From contig UQGG01000005.1 of assembly GCA_900540475.1 (NCBI GenBank), forward strand, positions 62,001-126,000: DNA of 64,000 bases, read 5' to 3'. Position 1 is the stretch's first letter. Every line of letters starts with the position of its first letter. Source of the stretch: an uncultured Robinsoniella sp. GTDB lineage: Bacteria > Bacillota > Clostridia > Lachnospirales > Lachnospiraceae. Positions 25,387-33,139 of this stretch are shown piece by piece. The position numbers and the translations under genes are program-made. The notes beneath the pieces were generated by a model. That model did no database searches. It had not been told where the DNA came from and saw only the letters and a program-made list of their open reading frames with translations.

Positions 25387-27171
25387 ATGAGGTATATAAA
25401 CCGTTTGAAAGAAGAATTCAATAGTTTTAGTATTTTTTTGAAAATTTCATTGTTGTTTGAAACGGTTTTGATAACATCATTGTTAGCTGTGGCGTTATTT
25501 TTGATTGTACAGTTTTCCGAAATGCTACGAGAAAAAGAGATAGCACTAGGGGAAACTAAAATTGAAAAGTTATCCTTAGATATAACAGATAAGTATAACC
25601 GCATCTATAGTTTATCCAATTATATGACCAGTGGAGAGATCTCGCAAATTATGAGAAAAATAAACTCAGATGATGCTAATGCATTTGATTATAAAAATAT
25701 CAACTATATTGATGTCTTCTTTAAAGGTGTAATTGCAGCGGATAATTCTATTAGTGACATTATATTGGTATCAAGCACTGGGAATGTCTTCTCATTTACA
25801 ACCAAAGCGAGTTATGAAGTGAAAACTAATTATGCTTTTATGCAGGATGATCAAATCAAAGAATTTATGGACACAAATGAAAATATGAAAATTTACTATT
25901 CTGATCCATCTACATATTCTCTCAGGAAAAGAGTGCCAGTAATATCATTTATGGGAAAAATTTATGATGCCAGTTTGTTTCCTTCTAAACATGTGGTAGG
26001 AATTTATATTATAAACATACCAATAGAAGAGATAGATAAAAGTGTTTTACTAAAAGAAGAAAACAGCAAGGGCGAACTATTTCTAGTTAGCAGTACGGGA
26101 CAAATATTATACAGTACAACAGGGAGGAATACAGGAGAACCATTTTCAGAAGAAAGCATGAATGTACCAGATATTTACCATAAATCCAGAAAAGTTGGCA
26201 TTAGTGGCCTAACGGTGAGGTATAGTTTGACAAATAAAGAGCTGTTTTATGAAATAGATCTTACGAAAAGAAAAATTGCAATTGTATTGTGTATATCTAT
26301 TGGAATTACTTTACTTATTAGTTTTTTAATATATAGAATTTTTAATAAAAAGGTTATACTATTACTAGATTCAATGAAGAAAGTTCAAAAAGGTAATTTT
26401 CAACTCAAGATTCCGGTTAATACACAGGATGAGATTGGAATGTTAAGCAAATCTTTCAACGAAATGTGTGTGAAGTTGAATGAATATATTGCTAGAGTAT
26501 ATAGAGCGGAAATACAGCAGAAAAATGCTGAGATTAATGCACTTCAGGTTCAGATTGATCCACATTTTTTATATAATACATTGGAGAGCATTAAAGCAAA
26601 AGCGATTGAGGAGGGTTCCGAGGTAACTTCTGAAATGATTACGCTCCTTGGGAATCTATTTCGATGGAGTATGAGAACCAAAGAAAAAATTGTTGTTTTA
26701 GAAGAAGAGATTGAATATGTAAAGACATACCTGAAAATTCAATCGTATCGGTTTAGCAAAAGGCTGGAGGTTGATATTCATATTTCAGAAGAATATCTGG
26801 ATTATGGTATACCCAAACTGATTTTGCAACCATTAGTAGAAAATGTAATTAAACATGGGATAGATCCGGTAATTGAAAGAGGTATCATAGGGATTCATGC
26901 AAAACAAAAGGATAGTAATCTCGAAATAACCATATTTGATAATGGAAAGGGAATATCGGAGATTCAGTTGGAATGTATAAATAATAAATTGATTAATACA
27001 TCTATGCAGGATGAGTTTGAGAGTATAGGGATTCAGAACGTACATCAGAGATTAAAACTATTATTTGGAGATGAATATGGAATACAGATAAAGAGTATAG
27101 TAAATTATGGAACTGCGGTTAAAGTAACAGTGCCGGCCATGGCAAAGAAGGAGATGGAAATAATTGTATAG
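25387..27171 (+). CDS. YesM-type sensor histidine kinase
   Basis: A 594-residue membrane histidine kinase. Helix 1 (about residues 20-43) and helix 2 (about 298-320) flank an extracellular Cache-like sensor domain. A HAMP linker (about 322-375) leads to the His_kinase domain with QIDPHFLYNTLESIKAKA (acceptor His near 392) and the HATPase with QPLVENVIKHGID and DNGKGIS. RBS AAGGAGGA lies upstream of ATG 25387. It overlaps the regulator gene by 8 bases. Such pairs normally control the neighbouring ABC importer and glycoside hydrolase, which is the likely job here. Confidence 0.95.
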   Translation: MRYINRLKEEFNSFSIFLKISLLFETVLITSLLAVALFLIVQFSEMLREKEIALGETKIEKLSLDITDKYNRIYSLSNYMTSGEISQIMRKINSDDANAFDYKNINYIDVFFKGVIAADNSISDIILVSSTGNVFSFTTKASYEVKTNYAFMQDDQIKEFMDTNENMKIYYSDPSTYSLRKRVPVISFMGKIYDASLFPSKHVVGIYIINIPIEEIDKSVLLKEENSKGELFLVSSTGQILYSTTGRNTGEPFSEESMNVPDIYHKSRKVGISGLTVRYSLTNKELFYEIDLTKRKIAIVLCISIGITLLISFLIYRIFNKKVILLLDSMKKVQKGNFQLKIPVNTQDEIGMLSKSFNEMCVKLNEYIARVYRAEIQQKNAEINALQVQIDPHFLYNTLESIKAKAIEEGSEVTSEMITLLGNLFRWSMRTKEKIVVLEEEIEYVKTYLKIQSYRFSKRLEVDIHISEEYLDYGIPKLILQPLVENVIKHGIDPVIERGIIGIHAKQKDSNLEITIFDNGKGISEIQLECINNKLINTSMQDEFESIGIQNVHQRLKLLFGDEYGIQIKSIVNYGTAVKVTVPAMAKKEMEIIV

Positions 27172-28732
27172 ACTGTTGATTGTTGATGATGAAGAACAGA
27201 TTCGGGAAGGGCTTAAGAAAATATTACCTTGGGCTGAGTATGATATTGAAGTTTCCGGGGAGGCGGGTAATGGTCAGCAGGCTCTGGATTTGGTAAATGA
27301 AATTCAGCCACATATTATTTTTGTTGATATGCATATGCCTATTATGGGAGGAAACCAATTCCTGGGAGAACTCAAGAATACGGGATTTAGAGGAAAAGTA
27401 ATTGTATTAAGCGGTTATGATGATTTTGGTCTGATTCGGCAAGCCATGCGAAATGGAGCGGTTGACTATTTATTAAAACCATCCAGTAAAGATGAGATTT
27501 TACAGATAATTGAAGAAATCATAGCAAGTTTTGAAGATGAAATTCAATTAAAGCTTAAAAACAGTGAAAGTTTGTATGTTCTAAAAGCGAATGTGTTGGG
27601 ACGTTTACTAAGAGAAAACATCTCATATTTTGAACTAAAACAAAAATTAGAGCTACTGGAAATAAATTTTAATGATGATTACCACACTATTGCAATATTA
27701 GAAATTATAAATGATGGTAAGGATGGATTATTAGGCCATACGTTTAATATAAATCAAATTTGCCATGATATAGTTGAGAAACCGGGGCATGGAATAGTAT
27801 TTATAGATTCAATAGGTAGGGTTATAATTATATTGTCGCACCTAATAATGATTGATCATGACATTTTTATAAAAGATATTCTTACTCAAATTATTGAATG
27901 TGTAAAGCAGTCACTAGGATTACAAACGGTTATTTCTGTTGGAAGATTAGTAAAGACATATCGTAATTTTAAAAAAAGTTATAAGGAAGCTGTAAGAACT
28001 TTAGAGTATCAATATGTATTCGGTCTAAATAACGTTCTTTTTTACGATGAAATTGAAGAATATTTTGAAAATAAAAAAGATTTCCCTAAGGTTGAAAGAC
28101 AAGATATCCGTAAGATTATTCAACATTATGATTTTACGGAAGTAACGGAGTTTATGAATAGATTTTTTTTAATGTATACTAAGAAAGAAGTTGTTGCAGA
28201 TCGGTTTGTCCTTCGTAATTGTGCAATGGAAATTATCATATTGGCGTATCAGTGTCTTGACGAAATATCAATATTAGAGAATAAATGTATATCTTCACTG
28301 AAGGAAAATGCTCTTCAAAAAATTTCAGTACAAAATACGCTGAATGATATCAAAGATACTGTATGCGGTTGTATTTTCGAGATTATTAAAGAATTAGAGA
28401 AGTTTAAGGATATCACATATTCAAAACTGGTAAACGATACAATGCTATCTGTACAGGAACAATATTCTTCTACGGAATTATCACTGCAATATCTGGCAGA
28501 TAAATTTCACGTAAACTCCGCTTACCTAGGAAGAATTTTTAAGAAAGAGGTAAATAAAAGCTTTCCGGATTATCTAAATATTATAAGAATTGAGAAAGCG
28601 AAGAGATTATTGATTGATACAAATTATAAAGGTAGTGAGCTGTGTAAAAAAGTTGGTTTTGCAAACTATAACTACTTTTATATTGTATTCAAAAAAGTGA
28701 CTGGAAAAAGCCCTATGGATTTTCGTAAGTAA
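27164..28732 (+). CDS. YesN-type AraC-family response regulator
   Basis: A 522-residue response regulator. The receiver domain (1-120) has the acidic pair in IVDDEE, the phospho-acceptor Asp55 in IIFVDMHMP, and the Lys in YLLKPSS. A long middle domain of the YesN type follows, and the C-terminus (about 425-522) is an AraC HTH pair (LSLQYLADKFHVNSAYLGRIF, CKKVGFANYNYFYIVFKKVT). It begins at TTG 27164 inside the end of the kinase gene, with AAGGAG about 10 bases upstream. It probably activates the 16337-25034 carbohydrate genes (inference from family and position). Confidence 0.95.
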   Translation: MYRLLIVDDEEQIREGLKKILPWAEYDIEVSGEAGNGQQALDLVNEIQPHIIFVDMHMPIMGGNQFLGELKNTGFRGKVIVLSGYDDFGLIRQAMRNGAVDYLLKPSSKDEILQIIEEIIASFEDEIQLKLKNSESLYVLKANVLGRLLRENISYFELKQKLELLEINFNDDYHTIAILEIINDGKDGLLGHTFNINQICHDIVEKPGHGIVFIDSIGRVIIILSHLIMIDHDIFIKDILTQIIECVKQSLGLQTVISVGRLVKTYRNFKKSYKEAVRTLEYQYVFGLNNVLFYDEIEEYFENKKDFPKVERQDIRKIIQHYDFTEVTEFMNRFFLMYTKKEVVADRFVLRNCAMEIIILAYQCLDEISILENKCISSLKENALQKISVQNTLNDIKDTVCGCIFEIIKELEKFKDITYSKLVNDTMLSVQEQYSSTELSLQYLADKFHVNSAYLGRIFKKEVNKSFPDYLNIIRIEKAKRLLIDTNYKGSELCKKVGFANYNYFYIVFKKVTGKSPMDFRK

Positions 28733-28840
28733 CGATATATCTTTTTGCAGGATAAGAGATGCTGAGGGAATACTTGTATTAGTTTGTTCTTGCAATATGG
28801 CATAATTGAAAGATCATACAAAACTAAAAACTATAAAATA

Positions 28841-28879
28841 ACGATGCAGCCCAGATCAAAGAGCTGCATCGTTTTCTTT
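28841..28879. terminator. Bidirectional terminator at the recombinase 3' end
   Basis: ACGATGCAGC and GCTGCATCGT form a perfect 10-bp stem around a 12-base loop, with T-rich sequence on the right and A-rich (T-rich on the other strand) sequence on the left. It overlaps the last codons of the recombinase. A degraded version stands at 15264-15297. Confidence 0.8.
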
Positions 28880-30382
28880 ATAGTGATAATACAATTGAAA
28901 TGAGTCTTCAGATTTGTTATACACAATTTTAGCTATGATTCTTTTTAAAGTTTCATTCTTTTGCTGAACAGTAAAGTTATCAGATGTGATTACATCATAT
29001 ACGTTCTGAAGATTTTTACGCATTGCATTCTGATAATCCGCGTCGGATTTCACTAGAGATGGGGCTTTTATTTTATTTATTTGGTAAATCAAGTCATCAT
29101 GCTCTTTTTGGATAAGCTGTTTATTTTCTTTGTATTCTTCTAAAGTATCTATACCATCACGATATGCTTGCTTAATACGGGTTTCTTTTTGAGTAATGCG
29201 GGCAAGCTGCGTTTCTAACGATTTTATTGCTGCATCTGAAGTACTTATGGAGCGGATTCGTTCAAATTTAAAGCTGTTGTCATTTAAGTCACGTAAAATT
29301 ATTTCTTTTATGGAAGTTTCTGCTTTTCTTGCAGAAATACTATGTGAAATGGAACATTTGCCCTTCATATAACCATAACATTGGAATGAATAATATACCC
29401 TTCCCTTACGAGACTGCTTGCTGGATGAAAGAGTACGCCCGCATGCAGAGCATTTAATAAGTCCACTAAGCCAATGCTTTGAAGTTTCTGATGGTCTTGC
29501 ATTTTTTGGATGATATTCTGAATGGAAACGTTGCTGCGCTTTCTCAAAGATTTCCTGATTAAGAATGGCTTCATGTTTTCCTTCTTTGATGATCCATTCG
29601 TCTGAATCTTTTATACGATTTGTGGAATTTTCTGTTCGGTTCCACCGAATCTTTCCAATATAAGTTGGATTTTGCAAAATATATTCCAAAGAGCGTTTTT
29701 CAAAAGCCTTTCCATGGCTGGTTTTTAAACCTATAGAGTTTAAAAATTTAGTTATTTGAAAGAGGCTCAAACCTTCGTTGACGTATTTATTAAAGATTAG
29801 GCGAATGATTTCTGCTTCTTCCGGCACGATAACAGGCGGCTTACCTTTTTCTACAATGTTGTATCCAAGCGGAGGTCTGGCTTGATAACCACCCTGTATT
29901 GCTTTTTCGGTCATTCCTCTAAACACTTCCCCTGAGAGCCGTGTGGAGTAGTATTCGTCCATCCATTCAATGATACGTTCAATTAAAGAGCCAAATGGAC
30001 CGTCTATGATTGGCTCTGATACACTTATGACATCAATATTGCATTGCTTCTTCAAAAGAGATTTATATACAATGCTTTCTTCCTGGTTACGGGCGAAACG
30101 GCTGAATTTCCATACAAGTATTACGTCAATCGGATGATCTGTAGATTTGGCTGTAGCAATCATACGCTGGAATTCAGGACGTTTGTCGGCTTTCCTTCCG
30201 GAAATGCCTTTTTCCATAAAGATTAATTCATCTGGTATTATAATATTATTTTGATGGGCATATTCAGAAATCAATCGCTTCTGTGCATCGGGTGATAATT
30301 CCTCCTGCATGTTTGTCGATACTCGGATATAACCAGCTCCAAATCTAACCTCAGATTTATCTGATTCTTTTTTATCCATCAT
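28856..30382 (-). CDS. Large serine recombinase (site-specific integrase)
   Basis: A 508-residue large serine recombinase that would integrate and excise the element. The resolvase domain begins GYIRVSTNMQEE with catalytic Ser22 and includes KGISGRKADKRPEF and VLVWKFSRFARN-like VILVWKFSRFARNQEESIVY. A recombinase domain (GYQARPPLGYNIVEKGKPPV), a zinc ribbon (CSACGRTLSS... CYGYMKGKC) and a C-terminal coiled coil follow. All expected parts are present, so it is probably active. RBS GGGGGAG precedes its ATG on the minus strand. It is transcribed away from the ICE body toward the boundary. A decayed, same-orientation relative lies at 15219-16131. Confidence 0.97.
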   Translation of the reverse strand: MMDKKESDKSEVRFGAGYIRVSTNMQEELSPDAQKRLISEYAHQNNIIIPDELIFMEKGISGRKADKRPEFQRMIATAKSTDHPIDVILVWKFSRFARNQEESIVYKSLLKKQCNIDVISVSEPIIDGPFGSLIERIIEWMDEYYSTRLSGEVFRGMTEKAIQGGYQARPPLGYNIVEKGKPPVIVPEEAEIIRLIFNKYVNEGLSLFQITKFLNSIGLKTSHGKAFEKRSLEYILQNPTYIGKIRWNRTENSTNRIKDSDEWIIKEGKHEAILNQEIFEKAQQRFHSEYHPKNARPSETSKHWLSGLIKCSACGRTLSSSKQSRKGRVYYSFQCYGYMKGKCSISHSISARKAETSIKEIILRDLNDNSFKFERIRSISTSDAAIKSLETQLARITQKETRIKQAYRDGIDTLEEYKENKQLIQKEHDDLIYQINKIKAPSLVKSDADYQNAMRKNLQNVYDVITSDNFTVQQKNETLKRIIAKIVYNKSEDSFQLYYHYKENDAAL

Positions 30383-30404
30383 AAGTCTCCCCCTATTTCT
30401 TTTT

Positions 30405-30434
30405 ATATTATGAAAAAAGTTCTAAACGATGTAA
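30405..30434 (-). promoter_or_regulatory. Possible promoter of the recombinase
   Basis: On the minus strand TTACAT (30434-30429), 18 bases and TAATAT (30410-30405) lie 23 bases before the start codon. The fit to consensus is moderate. Confidence 0.35.
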
Positions 30435-30461
30435 TAATTTTAGATCCTTTCGGAATGTTAA

Positions 30462-30489
30462 TGCCCCGAACATTAGATAGTTCGGGGCA
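30462..30489. repeat. Perfect leader palindrome shared with the decayed element
   Basis: TGCCCCGAAC and GTTCGGGGCA are exact reverse complements around 8 bases (ATTAGATA). The related element has GCCCGAAC and GTTAGGGC around ATTAAACT (16070-16093). The 40 bases to the right are also nearly identical in both. Candidate recombinase or regulator binding site, or part of the attachment site. Confidence 0.75.
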
Positions 30490-30820
30490 GACTATTAATT
30501 ATTGCCATAATGGGAACGACACTAAAGTATTTCAATACGATTTTCAACAATGCGGTAAGTCATATCGGTTTACTTCGTCAATGCATCGGCTCCAATAGCT
30601 CAAAATTGCCATGTTGCAGCTGAAAGAGTGATGCCAAGATATAATATTGTTTCATCTTCTTTTTTAGTGTGTCATCAACGCGAATATTTAAAATTGCCAA
30701 TTATACATTTTTTTACTTATAATTATATTATTTTATAATTTGTATTATGTCAATACTTTGAATGAAATATTGTTCAATTACACTTAGATCAACCAGTAAT
30801 GGAATTTTTAAGGAAATCCC

Positions 30821-30849
30821 TTTTCATGCATTTGAATATTGAGTATAAT
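30821..30849 (+). promoter_or_regulatory. Promoter of the small XRE gene
   Basis: TTTTCA (30821-30826), a 17-base spacer and TATAAT (30844-30849), 40 bases before the start codon. Confidence 0.6.
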
Positions 30850-30888
30850 TTTCTATGAAATAACAATTACCAAGGAGAAAAGTGAGAT

Positions 30889-31080
30889 ATGGAGAATTTA
30901 ATTTGGAAAATCAGAAGTTCAAAAAAACTAACATTACAAGAAATGGAAGTTAAAACAGGTGTAAGTAAAACAGCTATTAATGACATTGAGAACGGTAAAA
31001 AGTCGCCTAGGCTTGATACATTGCAATTAATTGCTAACGGACTTGATGTCAATGTAATTGACCTAATAGACTGTACTTAA
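30889..31080 (+). CDS. Small XRE-family DNA-binding protein
   Basis: A 63-residue protein that is almost only a Cro/CI-type helix-turn-helix: LTLQEMEVKTGVSKTAINDI is the DNA-binding unit, followed by ENGKKSPRLDTLQLIANGLDV, the usual second half. No other domain is present. RBS AAGGAG precedes ATG 30889. It is transcribed divergently from the recombinase and is a likely regulator of excision or of the element's early genes. Confidence 0.88.
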   Translation: MENLIWKIRSSKKLTLQEMEVKTGVSKTAINDIENGKKSPRLDTLQLIANGLDVNVIDLIDCT

Positions 31081-31091
31081 CTTATATTCTG

Positions 31092-31119
31092 GCATATTTC
31101 CGCTATTGCGGAAATATGC
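31092..31119 (+). repeat. Perfect 12-bp inverted repeat after the XRE gene
   Basis: GCATATTTCCGC and GCGGAAATATGC flank a TATT loop, 11 bases after the XRE stop codon and 10 bases before the next -35. No T run follows. It may be a terminator-like hairpin or a binding site. Confidence 0.75.
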
Positions 31120-31129
31120 ACTGAAAGTA

Positions 31130-31157
31130 TCGACATTTAACTTTAAAATTGTATAAT
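31130..31157 (+). promoter_or_regulatory. Strong promoter upstream of a short ORF
   Basis: TCGACA (31130-31135), 16 bases and a perfect TATAAT (31152-31157). An operator-like palindrome sits just downstream at 31185-31195, where a bound repressor would block transcription. Confidence 0.7.
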
Positions 31158-31184
31158 GATTTTAATACTTAATTTACTCAACTT

Positions 31185-31195
31185 CAACTAAGTTG
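31185..31195. promoter_or_regulatory. Operator-like palindrome CAACTAAGTTG, copy 1
   Basis: The 11-base palindrome CAACTAAGTTG is identical to the core of the palindrome at 31836-31850 in the repressor's own promoter region. It lies 28 bases after the -10 of the 31130-31157 promoter. The AAGTTG half also pairs with an extra CAACTT at 31179-31184. Confidence 0.65.
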
Positions 31196-31290
31196 GCATT
31201 TAAAAAGTTTTTACCCTTTTGCTACTCAGAGGACATGCAGAAAAGAGCAAAACGTCTCCCCGGGATGGATATTAATAAGGAGGATGTACT

Positions 31291-31404
31291 ATGAGAAAAG
31301 AAGATGATTTAAAGTTACTATGGAATTTAATAATGAAACACAAACACAGAGCAAGGGAAATATATTACCTTGTACTTGGATTTTTGGGGAATAGCAAACG
31401 CTAG
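31291..31404 (+). CDS. Short basic peptide under repressor-type control
   Basis: A 37-codon frame (MRKEDDLKLLWNLIMKHKHR then AREIYYLVLGFLGNSKR) with a good RBS (AAGGAGG, 7 bases before ATG 31291), its own promoter and operator, and its own terminator at the stop codon. I do not recognise it. The roughly 130-base leader contains TTTTGCT/AGCAAAA arms. It could be a leader peptide or a small regulator; the transcript may matter more than the peptide. Its end overlaps the convergent repressor gene by 4 bases. Confidence 0.45.
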   Translation: MRKEDDLKLLWNLIMKHKHRAREIYYLVLGFLGNSKR

Positions 31405-31415
31405 TCCCCTTTTTT
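31386..31415 (+). terminator. Rho-independent terminator after the short peptide
   Basis: GGGGAATAGC and GCTAGTCCCC form a 10-bp stem with one mismatch and a 4-base loop, followed by TTTTTT. It lies over the stop codon of the peptide and the 3' end of the convergent repressor gene. Confidence 0.85.
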
Positions 31416-31778
31416 GTTTTCAAATTTCTTAAACTCTTCGTAAATGTAATCCCAGTATTCATCAGGTAATCCCATCATCATATTAAGGCAAAATTTCTTG
31501 AATTCATTTTGTTCACCTGCCATCCGTCCCATATTATTTAGAAAAACCATGTCTTCAGGAATAAACATATTTTCACTTCCGCCGGTACCATCGCGTAGCC
31601 AATCTTCATTAACATTAAATTTCTGACAAATATCTTCTATCAAAATTTCGCTGGGCGTCCCTGTCTTAATTAATTTGGATATATATTGCTGAGACACCTT
31701 TAACTTTTTAGCAAAAGCTGTTTTAGTCATATCCAATTCATTAATTAGAATCAAAATTCTTTCATTTATTGTTTGCAA
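31401..31778 (-). CDS. XRE-family repressor of the element
   Basis: A 125-residue phage-type repressor. The N-terminal HTH (residues about 5-60) reads ILINELDMTKTAFAKKLKVS, QQYISKLIKTG, then DICQKFNVNEDWLRDGTGG, the common ending of this repressor class. The C-terminal part (FIPEDMVFLNNMGRMAGEQN, FKKFCLNMMMGLPDEYW) is helical and probably for dimerisation. It is divergent from the small-gene operon and has its own strong promoter overlapping a perfect palindrome, which it probably binds (inference). RBS AAGGAGG on the minus strand. Confidence 0.9.
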   Translation of the reverse strand: MQTINERILILINELDMTKTAFAKKLKVSQQYISKLIKTGTPSEILIEDICQKFNVNEDWLRDGTGGSENMFIPEDMVFLNNMGRMAGEQNEFKKFCLNMMMGLPDEYWDYIYEEFKKFENKKGD

Positions 31779-31799
31779 AATACCACCTCCTTGATAATG

Positions 31800-31827
31800 A
31801 GTATACCATTTACAAAAAAAATGTCAA
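31800..31827 (-). promoter_or_regulatory. Promoter of the repressor gene
   Basis: On the minus strand TTGACA (31827-31822), 16 bases and TATACT (31805-31800), close to consensus, 22 bases from the start codon. Confidence 0.8.
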
Positions 31828-31835
31828 TAAAAAAA

Positions 31836-31850
31836 CACAACTAAGTTGTG
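31836..31850. promoter_or_regulatory. Operator palindrome CACAACTAAGTTGTG, copy 2, with extra half-sites
   Basis: CACAAC TAA GTTGTG is a perfect palindrome lying between the divergent -35 elements. Related half-sites AATTAGTTGTG (31870-31880) and AACTAAGTAGTG (31889-31900) overlap the rightward promoter and the early transcript. Its core CAACTAAGTTG recurs exactly at 31185-31195. The arrangement resembles the O1-O3 layout of a phage-type switch. Confidence 0.75.
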
Positions 31851-31858
31851 AAAATGCG

Positions 31859-31887
31859 TTGACATTGAAAATTAGTTGTGATAATAT
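31859..31887 (+). promoter_or_regulatory. Rightward promoter of the ICE early genes
   Basis: TTGACA (31859-31864) and, 17 bases on, TAATAT (31882-31887); GATAAT at 31880 with a 15-base spacer is an alternative. A repressor half-site lies in the spacer. Confidence 0.7.
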
Positions 31888-31986
31888 GAAACTAAGTAGT
31901 GAAGCAACAAGGTCCCGTAAGATGCGGAAATCATTATTAGGTGAAAATGGCAATAAATAAAACAGATTAAGAAAGGAGAAAGCAAT

Positions 31987-32163
31987 ATGTCAAATGTTAA
32001 TTTAACCCCAGAAAAAATAAAAAAAAGATTAGAACAGGCTGGCGAGATGCAACAGATTTGGGACGGTAACAGCGAATTAGCAAAAGCGTTTTTAAAAGGC
32101 TGCATCGCAACAGCTAATGCGTTAGCAGGAAAATGCATTCCAGAGGATAAAAAAATAAGTTAA
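31987..32163 (+). CDS. Small hypothetical protein
   Basis: A 58-residue protein (MSNVNLTPEKIKKRLEQAGE...), mostly helical, with AFLKGCIATANALAGKCIPE in the second half. RBS AAAGGAG is 9 bases before ATG 31987. First gene of the rightward early operon. No function recognised. Confidence 0.7.
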   Translation: MSNVNLTPEKIKKRLEQAGEMQQIWDGNSELAKAFLKGCIATANALAGKCIPEDKKIS

Positions 32164-32253
32164 ATAAGGGAGATTTGAAAGAGTAACAAGTACAAACTGT
32201 CTGCCATAAGATAAATATAAACAGATACTCAAATATAAGGGGGGATTACATAT

Positions 32254-32403
32254 ATGGTTTATAAACCAAGCATATTGATCAAAGACGGTAAAATGATACC
32301 ACTGGATGAGATGTCCAAGAAAGATCGGGATGATTTTGTAAAAAAGGCCACAGTGGCAGCTATGGCGGCAGTGGGGTACAGACTGGTGGATGAGAAAAAT
32401 TGA
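32254..32403 (+). CDS. Small hypothetical protein
   Basis: A 49-residue product (MVYKPSILIKDGKMIPLDEM...) with RBS AAGGGGGGA before ATG 32254. The beginning looks like a beta hairpin, the rest like a helix. No family recognised. It lies in the early operon. Confidence 0.65.
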   Translation: MVYKPSILIKDGKMIPLDEMSKKDRDDFVKKATVAAMAAVGYRLVDEKN

Positions 32404-32511
32404 AAACTATTCCTGGCACTATAGCGGATTTGTCTTATTGTATTTATAAATAGGGTTTTTCGCTGCAGTGCTAGGATGGAAAAGATTTGTAGATAATCGA
32501 AAGGAGAAGTT

Positions 32512-32940
32512 ATGCAAGTAAAGGATCTATATTCAAAAGAACAAGTAAAGAATGTTTTTTTCATTAATATTCAATTGTTTTTTAGATATGAGGCAACTAA
32601 ATATAAGGGGCATAATCTAATTTACAATCCGGACAAGCCATGTTATCAAATTTGTGGCTTTTCTTATGATTCGCCTATACCTGCAGTAATTAGAGAATAT
32701 GATCCTGATGAAGCTCCATTTATACTAATGGACGTACAAGAAGAACTTCTTAGGTTAAGGAAATTGTGTCAAGAGGAACGACAGATAAACCGCAAATTAG
32801 AGGATCTTATGCTACAAGAATCTGAAAATAAAAATAATTCTGTGATTATAAACTTAAAGAATCAAATTGATGAAATAAATAGACAGGTTTATTCAAAAAG
32901 AGAAGTCTGTAAGGTCAAAAATAAAAAAATGATTACATAG
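32512..32940 (+). CDS. Hypothetical protein with C-terminal coiled coil
   Basis: A 142-residue protein. The first half contains FFRYEATKYKGHNLIYNPDK and a PAVIREYDPDEAPFILMD segment; residues about 75-135 are Glu/Arg/Lys-rich and predicted coiled coil. RBS AAAGGAGAAG precedes ATG 32512. No family recognised. Confidence 0.7.
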   Translation: MQVKDLYSKEQVKNVFFINIQLFFRYEATKYKGHNLIYNPDKPCYQICGFSYDSPIPAVIREYDPDEAPFILMDVQEELLRLRKLCQEERQINRKLEDLMLQESENKNNSVIINLKNQIDEINRQVYSKREVCKVKNKKMIT

Positions 32941-32959
32941 GGAGGGGGAGATAAATTTA

Positions 32960-33139
32960 GTGGATACAGTAAAAAAGCATAGTTATGATCTTATGGAGCA
33001 GTCAAATTTAACATATTGGGCTAAATGGAATTTTAGCAGAATTCCATATAAATTACTAGATGGACAGGTTACAAAACTGAAAAATCTGAAATACATGAAG
33101 GAGGGCAGTTTTGAAGGAGACTCTAAAGCAGGAAAATGA
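32960..33139 (+). CDS. Small hypothetical protein
   Basis: A 59-codon frame starting at GTG 32960 after GGAGGGGGAG. The product is basic with NLTYWAKWNFSRIPYKLLDG. It overlaps the next gene by 29 bases, which is unusual and lowers confidence, though the RBS is strong. Confidence 0.5.
   Translation: MDTVKKHSYDLMEQSNLTYWAKWNFSRIPYKLLDGQVTKLKNLKYMKEGSFEGDSKAGK

Larger units (their letters stand above)
30383..30888. other. Recombinase leader region
   Basis: This 506-base gap contains the recombinase promoter on the minus strand, the leader palindrome (30462-30489) with a flank conserved in the decayed element, and a rightward promoter (30821-30849). A 62-codon frame at 30410 overlaps the palindrome, has no RBS and is not conserved in the decayed copy, so no gene is called. 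Confidence 0.6.

Noticed and set aside
30410..30598. 62-codon ORF in the recombinase leader
   Set aside because: It has no RBS, overlaps the leader palindrome, and its frame is closed by a stop in the homologous decayed leader at 16071-16131.
31769..31960. 63-codon ORF across the divergent promoter region
   Set aside because: It runs through the repressor RBS, both promoters and the operators; no RBS of its own.
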